A stretch of DNA of 64,000 bases from Flavobacteriales bacterium (GTDB lineage: Bacteria; Bacteroidota; Bacteroidia; Flavobacteriales; Flavobacteriaceae): positions 332,417 through 396,416 of the forward strand of contig JACJYY010000002.1 of assembly GCA_020635875.1 (NCBI GenBank), given 5' to 3'. Under the pieces are notes generated by a model. It saw nothing but the letters and a program-made list of their open reading frames with translations, did not search any database and was not told the DNA's origin. Shown here in pieces: positions 8,189 through 15,011 of the stretch. The position numbers were made by a program, and so were the translations under genes. Position 1 is the stretch's first letter; each line of letters begins with the position of its first letter.

Positions 8189-9382
8189 TTAAAATACAAT
8201 TAGATTAATATCTCTGTAAGGCAAGTCAAACCATTCGCCTAAACTTTTGTTGGTCAAAATTCCATGATAGAAGTACACTCCATTTTTGAGCGCAGGATTA
8301 CAACGAATCGAATTCTCTATCCCGCCATCTTCAGCAATTTCTAAGAGGTAAGGTGTCAATATGTTACTCAATGAAACAGAAGCCGTCTTGGCATAACGAG
8401 AAGGTATGTTGGGCACACAATAATGAATCACATTATTGACCTCATAGGTTGGATTCTTATGAGTGGTAATCTTTGAGCTCTCAAAACAACCTCCGTTGTC
8501 AATACTAATATCCACGATAACCGCCCCTTTCTTCATGTACTCTAACATGGTCTCTGTAACGACAATTGGTGTCCTATTTTTTCCTCTAAGAGCCCCTATG
8601 GCCACATCACATCGTCGCAAACTTTTGAGCAATATCTTTGGCTGAATGGTAGACGTATAAATGCGTTGTCCCAAAACATTTTGCATACGACGTAGCTTGA
8701 CAATGCTATTATCAAACATCTTTACATTCGCCCCCATACCAATAGCCGCTCTGGCCGCAAATTCTCCTGCTGTTCCAGCTCCTATGATTACCACCTCTGT
8801 AGGAGGTACCCCTGTAATATTACCAAACAACAAACCTTTTCCTCCTGCTGAATTTGCCATTAACTCAGAGGCAATAGCGATTGACGCTGTCCCTGCAATC
8901 TCACTTAATGTTTTTACCGCTGGGTAAGATCCGTCCTCGTCTCGAATGTACTCAAAGGCGAGAGCTGTAATCTTTTTAGATGATATTTTTTCAAAGTAGG
9001 GAGGTTCTTGTGTCTTAGTCTGAATGGCTGATATTAAAATCGCTTGATCATTCATCATATCCAACTCGTCTAAAGTAGGAGGTTCTACTTTGAGTACAAT
9101 TGGACAACAAAACACTTTTTTGGTGTCAAAAGTAATTTCTGCCCCAGCATCACTATATTCCTTATCCGAATAGTTGGCATCTTCTCCTGCTCCCGCTTCA
9201 ATCATTACGCGATGACCATGACTCGTTAAAGCAGACACTGCATCTGGCGTCAGGCAAATTCTCTTTTCCTGATACGAAGTCTCTTTAGGAATCCCAATAT
9301 ATAAATCACATTTGCTTTTAAACACGGCCAATCGTTCTTCTTGCGGAAGAATACTTTGCAAAGAAAAAGAGATCCTAGACAT
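8189..9382 (-). CDS. ald: Alanine dehydrogenase
   Basis: This 397-residue enzyme interconverts L-alanine and pyruvate plus ammonia with NAD. The N-terminal AlaDH/PNT motif GIPKETSYQEKRICLTPDAV is at about residues 30-49. The Rossmann motif GAGTAGEFAARAAIGMGA with the following MFDN lies near residues 200-222. Conserved IVDISIDNGGCFE follows at about 290. It is slightly longer than the usual 370 residues because of an N-terminal extension of about 25 residues, seen in the Bacteroidota form. A candidate promoter lies in the 35-base gap behind tsaE. Confidence 0.92.
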   Translation of the reverse strand: MSRISFSLQSILPQEERLAVFKSKCDLYIGIPKETSYQEKRICLTPDAVSALTSHGHRVMIEAGAGEDANYSDKEYSDAGAEITFDTKKVFCCPIVLKVEPPTLDELDMMNDQAILISAIQTKTQEPPYFEKISSKKITALAFEYIRDEDGSYPAVKTLSEIAGTASIAIASELMANSAGGKGLLFGNITGVPPTEVVIIGAGTAGEFAARAAIGMGANVKMFDNSIVKLRRMQNVLGQRIYTSTIQPKILLKSLRRCDVAIGALRGKNRTPIVVTETMLEYMKKGAVIVDISIDNGGCFESSKITTHKNPTYEVNNVIHYCVPNIPSRYAKTASVSLSNILTPYLLEIAEDGGIENSIRCNPALKNGVYFYHGILTNKSLGEWFDLPYRDINLIVF

Positions 9383-9407
9383 AATTATTTATTTTGTTCC
9401 AATTTAC

Positions 9408-9415
9408 AAAAATAT
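9408..9415 (-). promoter_or_regulatory. Candidate -7 element for ald
   Basis: The minus strand reads TATTTTTG, a match to TAnnTTTG, 25 bases before the ald ATG and just past the tsaE stop. No clear -33 TTG was found, so this is a half-site only. Confidence 0.35.
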
Positions 9416-9417
9416 GT

Positions 9418-9828
9418 TTACGACATCGTAATTAATCGTTTTCCATCTTCCTGTTTTATTATTTTAATGCGTGTATGTTCATCAGGAATAATACTTCCCA
9501 TGCGGCCCGGCCATTCAATAAAACAATACGCTCCAGAATCCAGGTATTCATCAAAGCCCATGGCGTAGGCTTCTTCTTCTTCCTTTAAACGGTACGCATC
9601 AAAATGATACAGTGTTTCTCCTTGATCCGATTGGTATTGATTAACAATTAGATACGTAGGGCTATTCGTATTTTCTGACACTCCTAGCTGTTTGCTCAAT
9701 TCTTTAATTAAGGTTGTTTTTCCCGCCCCCATTTCTCCTTCAAAGAGCATGATACGGTGATGCTTTTCTTGTAATACTTGAGCCGCAATTTTTGACAACT
9801 CCTCTAGTTCGAACGTGGCCTGATACAT
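9418..9828 (-). CDS. tsaE: tRNA t6A biosynthesis ATPase TsaE
   Basis: This 136-residue protein is the ATPase of the complex that makes N6-threonylcarbamoyladenosine at position 37 of ANN-decoding tRNAs. The Walker A motif is GEMGAGKTTLIKEL, followed by SPTYLIVNQY, HFDAYRL and FIEWPGRMG, all typical of TsaE. A longer frame begins at 9852, but that would overlap porX by 23 bases. The ATG at 9828 gives the conserved start MYQATFELEEL and stands two bases from the porX stop, so it is preferred. Confidence 0.9.
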   Translation of the reverse strand: MYQATFELEELSKIAAQVLQEKHHRIMLFEGEMGAGKTTLIKELSKQLGVSENTNSPTYLIVNQYQSDQGETLYHFDAYRLKEEEEAYAMGFDEYLDSGAYCFIEWPGRMGSIIPDEHTRIKIIKQEDGKRLITMS

Positions 9829-9829
9829 C

Positions 9830-11380
9830 TTATTTAGGATTAAAAACAGCAAACGGAATAATCATCTCCTCTAAAGAAATTCCTCCGTGCTGATAGGTAT
9901 CTTTATAGTATTTCACGTAATGATTGTAATTATTTACGTACGCCAAAAACAAATCCCTTTTAGCGAATATATACGAACTACTCATATTGATAGCTGGCAA
10001 TTGAATCTCATGAGGATTTTTCTCAAAATACACATCCTTTTCCTCAAAAGTTAAACTTTTACCTGTTTTGTATCTCAGGTTCAAGCTGGTATTGCGATCT
10101 CCGATTACTTTAGAAGCATTGTTCACGTTAATAGTTCCGTGATCTGTAGTAACAATTAACTTGAAACCTAATTTTTGAGCTTCTTGGATGATTTCTAAAA
10201 GAGGTGAATTCTTAAACCAACTATGCGTCAAGGAGCGATACGACTTGTCGTTAGAAGCTAACTCCTTGACCACATCCATATCTGTCTTAGCATGCGAAAT
10301 CATATCCACAAAATTATACACTACTGTAATGAGTTTGTTGTCTTTTAATGACTTGAAATTTTCCGCCAACTTACGTCCCCCTTTGTAGTTCGTTATTTTA
10401 TGGTATTCACTCTTGATTTGAAAACCTAAACGTTTGAGTTGTGCCTCTAAAAATTCTCCCTCAAACAAGTTTTTACCTCCTTCATCTGTGTCGTTTTTCC
10501 AATACTGAGGATATTTTTTTTCCATCTCCAAGGGTGTTAACCCCGAAAAAATAGCATTTCTCGCATATTGTGTGGCTGTTGGCAAAATGGAAAAATAAGA
10601 GGTTTCTTCCTCTAACTTGTAATGATTACTTACAATTCTTTCAAGCACTCTCCACTGATCATATCGTAAATTATCCACTACAACAAACAATACATTTTTA
10701 TCTTTCTTTAACTCAGGTACAACTAGGTCTCTAAACAAAGTATGAGATAAAGTGGGACGATATTGATCAGTCATAAACCATTTTTTGTAATTTTTCTCGA
10801 TAAACTTACCGAATTGCATATTGGCCTCTGCCTTTTGAGATTCCAAAATACTGATTAACCCCGCATCATTGATGCTGTCCAATTCAATCTCCCAATAAAT
10901 TAGTTTTTTATATAAATCTACCCAATCGTCTACATCATTCACCATTGCCAATTCCATAGCAATCTTTCTAAATTCCTTCTGATAATCCAATGTGGTTTTT
11001 TCTGAAACTAATTTGGAGTGATCCAATGCCTTTTTAAGACTCAATAGAATTTGATTCGGATTAACGGGTTTAATGAGGTAATCTGTAATTTTTGCGCCAA
11101 TGGCCTCCTCCATGATGTATTCCTCTTCACTTTTGGTAATCATAATCACAGGGATTGTAGATTTCTTTTCCTTTATTTCTGATAGGGTTTCTAATCCACT
11201 CAAACCGGGCATATTTTCATCCAAAAACACCACATCAAAGTTTTCTTCTTCGATGAGCTCTACCGCATCCAATCCATTGTTACAGGTCGTTACCTCGTAA
11301 TTCTTTTTCTCTAAGAAAAGTATATGAGGCTTTAATAAGTCTATTTCATCATCTACCCATAATATCTTGGTTACTTCCAT
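9830..11380 (-). CDS. porX: PorX: response regulator with PglZ domain (T9SS regulation)
   Basis: This 516-residue protein has an N-terminal receiver domain (residues 1-120) with the acidic pair Asp10/Asp11, phosphoacceptor Asp54 (VFLDENMPG), Thr82 and Lys104. An alkaline-phosphatase-like PglZ domain follows. Metal-site residues visible there are Asp236 (VVVDNLRYDQW), the nucleophile region PTATQYAR (about 267-274), Asp359 (NFVDMISHA) and Asp413-His414 (TTDHG). PorX works with the histidine kinase PorY and an ECF sigma factor in controlling the type IX secretion system. No porY is in the window. The gene is upstream of tsaE and diverges from the DUF4442 gene. Confidence 0.93.
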   Translation of the reverse strand: MEVTKILWVDDEIDLLKPHILFLEKKNYEVTTCNNGLDAVELIEEENFDVVFLDENMPGLSGLETLSEIKEKKSTIPVIMITKSEEEYIMEEAIGAKITDYLIKPVNPNQILLSLKKALDHSKLVSEKTTLDYQKEFRKIAMELAMVNDVDDWVDLYKKLIYWEIELDSINDAGLISILESQKAEANMQFGKFIEKNYKKWFMTDQYRPTLSHTLFRDLVVPELKKDKNVLFVVVDNLRYDQWRVLERIVSNHYKLEEETSYFSILPTATQYARNAIFSGLTPLEMEKKYPQYWKNDTDEGGKNLFEGEFLEAQLKRLGFQIKSEYHKITNYKGGRKLAENFKSLKDNKLITVVYNFVDMISHAKTDMDVVKELASNDKSYRSLTHSWFKNSPLLEIIQEAQKLGFKLIVTTDHGTINVNNASKVIGDRNTSLNLRYKTGKSLTFEEKDVYFEKNPHEIQLPAINMSSSYIFAKRDLFLAYVNNYNHYVKYYKDTYQHGGISLEEMIIPFAVFNPK

Positions 11381-11416
11381 ATTCTTCGTTTTTCAGTTTG
11401 TGTTTTCGACGAGTAA

Positions 11417-11424
11417 CAAATTTA
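11417..11424 (-). promoter_or_regulatory. Candidate -7 element for porX
   Basis: The minus strand reads TAAATTTG, a match to TAnnTTTG, 36 bases upstream of the porX ATG. No TTG sits at the expected -33 spacing. Confidence 0.4.
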
Positions 11425-11463
11425 CATTTTTTGCCCACATGGTGTAGTTTTATACCCACATTA

Positions 11464-11480
11464 ACGTATTTTTAATACGT
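11464..11480. promoter_or_regulatory. Inverted repeat in the porX/DUF4442 divergent region
   Basis: ACGTATT-TTT-AATACGT is a perfect 7-bp inverted repeat with three central T. It lies 13 bases before the DUF4442 start and about 40 bases behind the porX -7 candidate, so it could be an operator acting on either gene. No T-run follows. Confidence 0.3.
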
Positions 11481-11493
11481 AAAAACCAAACTT

Positions 11494-11952
11494 GTGAAAT
11501 TATCCTCTCCTATTACAATAAATCGATTTATCTTGTTTAAGTTGCCCTCTGCTTTTTTTTGCGGTGTACGGGTTAAATCCTTTGACGGCATGAGTTGCAA
11601 AGTATCAGTTAAATACCGTTGGATTAATCAGAATCCCTTCCGATCTCTTTACTTTGCCGTACAAGCTATGGCTGCTGAATTATCCACTGGGGCATTAATG
11701 ATGCATCAAATTCAAAACAGCAAACACAAAATTTCTATGCTGGTCACAGAAAACAAAGCTGTTTTTACAAAAAAAGCTATAGGAACAATTATATTTGCGT
11801 GCTCAGACGGAAATCGTATTAGGGAGACCATCCAAAAGGCGATTGAGACCATGGAAGGGCAAGAGATATGGTTGCAATCGATTGGCATTGACGAACACGG
11901 CGATCAAGTTTCAAAAATGGAATTCTGCTGGAGCATTAAAGTAAAACAATGA
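11494..11952 (+). CDS. DUF4442 protein (hotdog-fold, thioesterase-like)
   Basis: This 152-residue protein resembles DUF4442, a hotdog-fold family related to acyl-CoA thioesterases. Recognisable segments are KLPSAFFCGVRV, KYRWINQNPFRSLYFAVQAMAAELSTG (the helix and strand of the hotdog) and a C-terminal EFCWSIK. The start codon is GTG at 11494. The next in-frame ATG, about 33 residues in, would remove the conserved start of the domain, so GTG is chosen. Its stop overlaps the next ATG (ATGA). The substrate is unknown. Confidence 0.72.
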   Translation: MKLSSPITINRFILFKLPSAFFCGVRVKSFDGMSCKVSVKYRWINQNPFRSLYFAVQAMAAELSTGALMMHQIQNSKHKISMLVTENKAVFTKKAIGTIIFACSDGNRIRETIQKAIETMEGQEIWLQSIGIDEHGDQVSKMEFCWSIKVKQ

Positions 11953-12854
11953 AAATACTAATCACTGGTAAAACTGGATTGATAGGATCTGCACTTTCAA
12001 AAATCCTAGAAAAAAACGGGCACTATGTTCATTATTTGTCCACATCCCCACATAAGGTAAGATACTCAACCACGAGTAAGGGATTTTCTTGGAATCCTTC
12101 CGAAAACAAAATTGATAAAAGCTGTTTGGACGGGGTCGAAGTGATTATTCATTTGGCAGGAGCATCCGTGGCCAAACGCTGGACTGCCTCCTATAAAAAA
12201 GAAATCCTAGAGAGTAGAATCCAGTCTACAGAATTATTGATTAACACCTTAAAAAACACTCCACATCAAGTAAAACAAGTGATTTCTGCTTCGGCAATAG
12301 GTATTTATCCAAGTAGCTACACCACTACATATGATGAAACCAATACTGCATCTGATAATTCATTCCTTCATAAAGTGTCTAAAGACTGGGAAGAGGCTGT
12401 TTCTAAATTCAACGAAATCAATATCCCAACTTGTATCTTTAGAGTGGGGATAGTTTTATCCAAAAGATCGAGTGCACTAACCGAAATGGCAAAACCAATA
12501 GCGTTGGGACTAGGAGCTCCATTTGGTAATGGGAAGCAGCACCAATCTTGGATACACATAAACGACTTGGCCCGTTTATTTAATTTGGCAGTTGAAGAAA
12601 AATGGCAAGGTACCTATAATGCAGTTGCCCCCACCCCTTCCACCAATAAAGAAATCACTAAAAAGATTGCGAAACTTTTGAGGAAACCTCTCTTTTTACC
12701 TGCCATTCCTCGCTTTGTAATGCGTCTTATTTTAGGAGAAATGCATACTTTAATTTATGACAGTCAACGGGTGAGTGCTCAAAAAATACTGGACAAAGGC
12801 TTTCGGTTCAAGCATGAGACTATTGACAATGCGCTCAAGGATCTTTTGGGGTAA
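11949..12854 (+). CDS. TIGR01777 family NAD(P)-dependent epimerase/oxidoreductase
   Basis: This 301-residue short-chain dehydrogenase-like protein belongs to the YfcH/SDR39U1 (TIGR01777) group. The N-terminal nucleotide site is ITGKTGLIGSAL (residues 4-15). Family segments VIIHLAGASVAKRW, ESRIQSTELL, SASAIGIYP and HQSWIHINDLARL are visible, together with the C-terminal DUF1731-like region (FVMRLILGEM). The physiological substrate of this family is unknown. It overlaps the DUF4442 gene by four bases and the two are probably one operon. Confidence 0.87.
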   Translation: MKILITGKTGLIGSALSKILEKNGHYVHYLSTSPHKVRYSTTSKGFSWNPSENKIDKSCLDGVEVIIHLAGASVAKRWTASYKKEILESRIQSTELLINTLKNTPHQVKQVISASAIGIYPSSYTTTYDETNTASDNSFLHKVSKDWEEAVSKFNEINIPTCIFRVGIVLSKRSSALTEMAKPIALGLGAPFGNGKQHQSWIHINDLARLFNLAVEEKWQGTYNAVAPTPSTNKEITKKIAKLLRKPLFLPAIPRFVMRLILGEMHTLIYDSQRVSAQKILDKGFRFKHETIDNALKDLLG

Positions 12855-12860
12855 AATCGC

Positions 12861-12907
12861 TGTCATCCTGACACCTAAAAAATGTCTTAATGTCTCGTTT
12901 TATGACA
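12861..12907 (+). promoter_or_regulatory. Cluster of TGTC half-sites upstream of groES
   Basis: TGTCA-TCC-TGACA at 12861-12873 is a perfect inverted repeat. TGTCT-TAA-TGTCT at 12883-12895 has the same 8-base half-site spacing, and a further TGACA lies at 12903-12907. The cluster sits directly upstream of the candidate groES promoter and has the geometry of activator or repressor sites. No CIRCE element (TTAGCACTC-N9-GAGTGCTAA) is present. Confidence 0.45.
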
Positions 12908-12923
12908 TGGCATACTTTGTGCC
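12908..12923 (+). promoter_or_regulatory. Candidate sigma-54-like promoter of groESL
   Basis: TGGCATACTTTGTGCC has GG at 12909-12910 and GC at 12921-12922 with exactly ten bases between them, the sigma-54 -24/-12 geometry. It is also an inverted repeat (GGCA-N7-TGCC) and contains TACTTTG, a one-base-short variant of the TAnnTTTG box, so a primary-sigma reading is possible. It ends 48 bases before the groES ATG. Confidence 0.4.
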
Positions 12924-12971
12924 TAGAAGAGACCATTATTAATAATTATTTTATCAAAAAAACATACAATT

Positions 12972-13247
12972 ATGGGAGTAAACATTAAACCTCTTTCAGA
13001 CCGTGTACTGGTAGAGCCAGTTGCCGCTGAGACACAAACTGCATCAGGATTATACATCCCTGACACAGCTAAAGAAAAACCTTTAAAAGGTACAGTAGTA
13101 GCCATTGGTAATGGTAAAAAAGACGAACCTATGACGGTTAAAGTAGGTGATACGGTACTTTACGGAAAATATTCTGGAACTGAATTAAAGTTTGAAGGAA
13201 CAGATTATTTAATCATGAGAGAAGACGACATTTTAGCAATTATCTAA
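12972..13247 (+). CDS. groES: Co-chaperonin GroES
   Basis: This 91-residue protein is the heptameric lid of the GroEL chaperonin. It shows the family N-terminus IKPLSDRVLVEP, the mobile-loop region AAETQTASGLYIPDTAKEKP that contacts GroEL, and the C-terminal YLIMREDDILAII. The start follows an AT-rich leader of about 50 bases behind the GG-N10-GC promoter candidate. It is followed by groEL after 17 bases, the usual bicistronic arrangement. Confidence 0.97.
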   Translation: MGVNIKPLSDRVLVEPVAAETQTASGLYIPDTAKEKPLKGTVVAIGNGKKDEPMTVKVGDTVLYGKYSGTELKFEGTDYLIMREDDILAII

Positions 13248-13264
13248 TTAAAAAATAAGAAAAA

Positions 13265-14893
13265 ATGGCAAAAGAAATAAAATTCGATATTGAAGCTAGA
13301 GACGGTCTAAAAAAAGGTGTAGATGCTTTAGCTGACGCTGTAAAAGTAACATTAGGTCCAAAAGGACGAAATGTAATTATAGGAAAATCCTTCGGTGGAC
13401 CAACGGTTACTAAAGATGGTGTTTCTGTAGCAAAAGAAATAGAGTTACAAGATACGCTACAAAATATGGGAGCTCAAATGGTTAAAGAAGTAGCCTCAAA
13501 AACCAACGATTTAGCAGGTGATGGAACAACAACAGCTACCGTTTTGGCACAAGCCATCGTAAAAGAAGGGTTAAAGAACGTAGCAGCTGGAGCTAACCCA
13601 ATGGATTTGAAAAGAGGAATTGATAAGTCTGTAGAAGCCATCGTAGCAGACTTAGCCAAACAATCTCAAGAAGTAGGAAGTACTACTGATAAAATAAAAC
13701 AAGTAGCTTCTATATCTGCCAACAACGATGAAGTGGTTGGAGAGTTAATTGCCGAAGCCTTTGGGAAAGTAGGTAAAGAAGGTGTTATTACAGTTGAAGA
13801 AGCCAAAGGAACTGACACCTATGTAGATGTTGTAGAAGGAATGCAATTTGACAGAGGATATTTATCCCCTTATTTTGTAACCAATTCAGAAAAAATGGAA
13901 GTTGAATTGGATAATCCATATATCTTACTATACGACAAAAAAGTGTCTTCACTAAAAGAATTATTACCAATTCTTGAGCCGGTTTCTCAATCTGGAAAAT
14001 CGTTATTAATTATCGCTGAAGACGTAGACGGAGAAGCTCTATCTACTTTGGTCGTAAATAAGTTAAGAGGTGCCTTAAAGATTGCCGCTGTTAAAGCTCC
14101 TGGATTTGGAGACCGTAGAAAGGCTATGTTAGAAGACATCGCTATCTTGACAGGTGGTACTGTAATCGCTGAAGAAAGTGGTCACACCTTAGAAAACGCT
14201 ACTTTAGAAATGTTAGGTACATCCGAAAAAGTGACTATTGACAAAGACAATACAACTATCGTAAACGGTGCAGGAGAAGCTTCAATGATTGAAAACCGAG
14301 TAAATCAAATTAAAGCACAAATGGAAAGCACTACTTCTGATTATGACAGAGAGAAGCTACAAGAACGTTTGGCCAAGCTAGCCGGTGGCGTTGCCGTTTT
14401 ATATGTAGGTGCAGCATCAGAAGTTGAAATGAAAGAGAAAAAAGACCGTGTTGATGATGCATTACATGCCACAAGAGCAGCGGTTGAAGAAGGAATCGTT
14501 GCCGGTGGAGGTGTAGCACTATTAAGAGCTAAAAACGTATTAGCTTCTATCAAAACAGAAAATGCTGATGAAGCCACAGGGGTACAAATTGTTTCAAGAG
14601 CAGTTGAGGCTCCACTACGTACAATTGTAGAAAATGCAGGACTGGAAGGTTCTGTTATTGTGGCAAAAGTTGCCGAAGGTAAAGGTGATTTTGGTTACAA
14701 TGCTAAAACAGATGAATATGTAAACATGTTAGCTGCGGGTATTATTGATCCTAAAAAAGTAACGCGTGTAGCTTTAGAAAATGCCGCTTCTGTAGCAGGT
14801 ATGATTTTAACTACAGAATGTGCTTTGGTTGACATCAAAGAAGAAAGCGCAGGAATGCCACCAATGGGCGGTGGAATGCCAGGCATGATGTAA
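13265..14893 (+). CDS. groEL: Chaperonin GroEL
   Basis: This 542-residue group I chaperonin subunit folds proteins in a tetradecameric ATP-driven double ring. The ATP-binding segments LGPKGRNVII and GDGTTTATVLA (about residues 31-40 and 85-95) are present. So are the apical-domain APGFGDRRKAMLEDIA and the late motif AAVEEGIVAGGGVALL. The C-terminus is a GGM-type tail (PPMGGGMPGMM). The length is standard, and this is the only groEL in the window. A strong terminator follows. Confidence 0.98.
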   Translation: MAKEIKFDIEARDGLKKGVDALADAVKVTLGPKGRNVIIGKSFGGPTVTKDGVSVAKEIELQDTLQNMGAQMVKEVASKTNDLAGDGTTTATVLAQAIVKEGLKNVAAGANPMDLKRGIDKSVEAIVADLAKQSQEVGSTTDKIKQVASISANNDEVVGELIAEAFGKVGKEGVITVEEAKGTDTYVDVVEGMQFDRGYLSPYFVTNSEKMEVELDNPYILLYDKKVSSLKELLPILEPVSQSGKSLLIIAEDVDGEALSTLVVNKLRGALKIAAVKAPGFGDRRKAMLEDIAILTGGTVIAEESGHTLENATLEMLGTSEKVTIDKDNTTIVNGAGEASMIENRVNQIKAQMESTTSDYDREKLQERLAKLAGGVAVLYVGAASEVEMKEKKDRVDDALHATRAAVEEGIVAGGGVALLRAKNVLASIKTENADEATGVQIVSRAVEAPLRTIVENAGLEGSVIVAKVAEGKGDFGYNAKTDEYVNMLAAGIIDPKKVTRVALENAASVAGMILTTECALVDIKEESAGMPPMGGGMPGMM

Positions 14894-14916
14894 TCTCATC
14901 ACACTTTAAAAAGCCA

Positions 14917-14951
14917 AAAGCCGTTATGAGTTAGCTCATAACGGCTTTTTT
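14917..14951 (+). terminator. Intrinsic terminator of groESL
   Basis: AAAGCCGTTATGAG and CTCATAACGGCTTT form a perfect 14-bp stem with a four-base loop, followed by a T-run. It lies 24 bases after the groEL stop. Confidence 0.92.
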
Positions 14952-15011
14952 GTTAACTTTTAGTTAATTTTTCATATCTTTAAAACCATAACTTATTAAA
15001 ACCCAAATATT

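Noticed and set aside
13474..14886. Several antisense frames of 60-80 codons under groEL
   Set aside because: They are shadows of a highly conserved coding sequence with strong codon bias; none has a start signal or recognisable protein.
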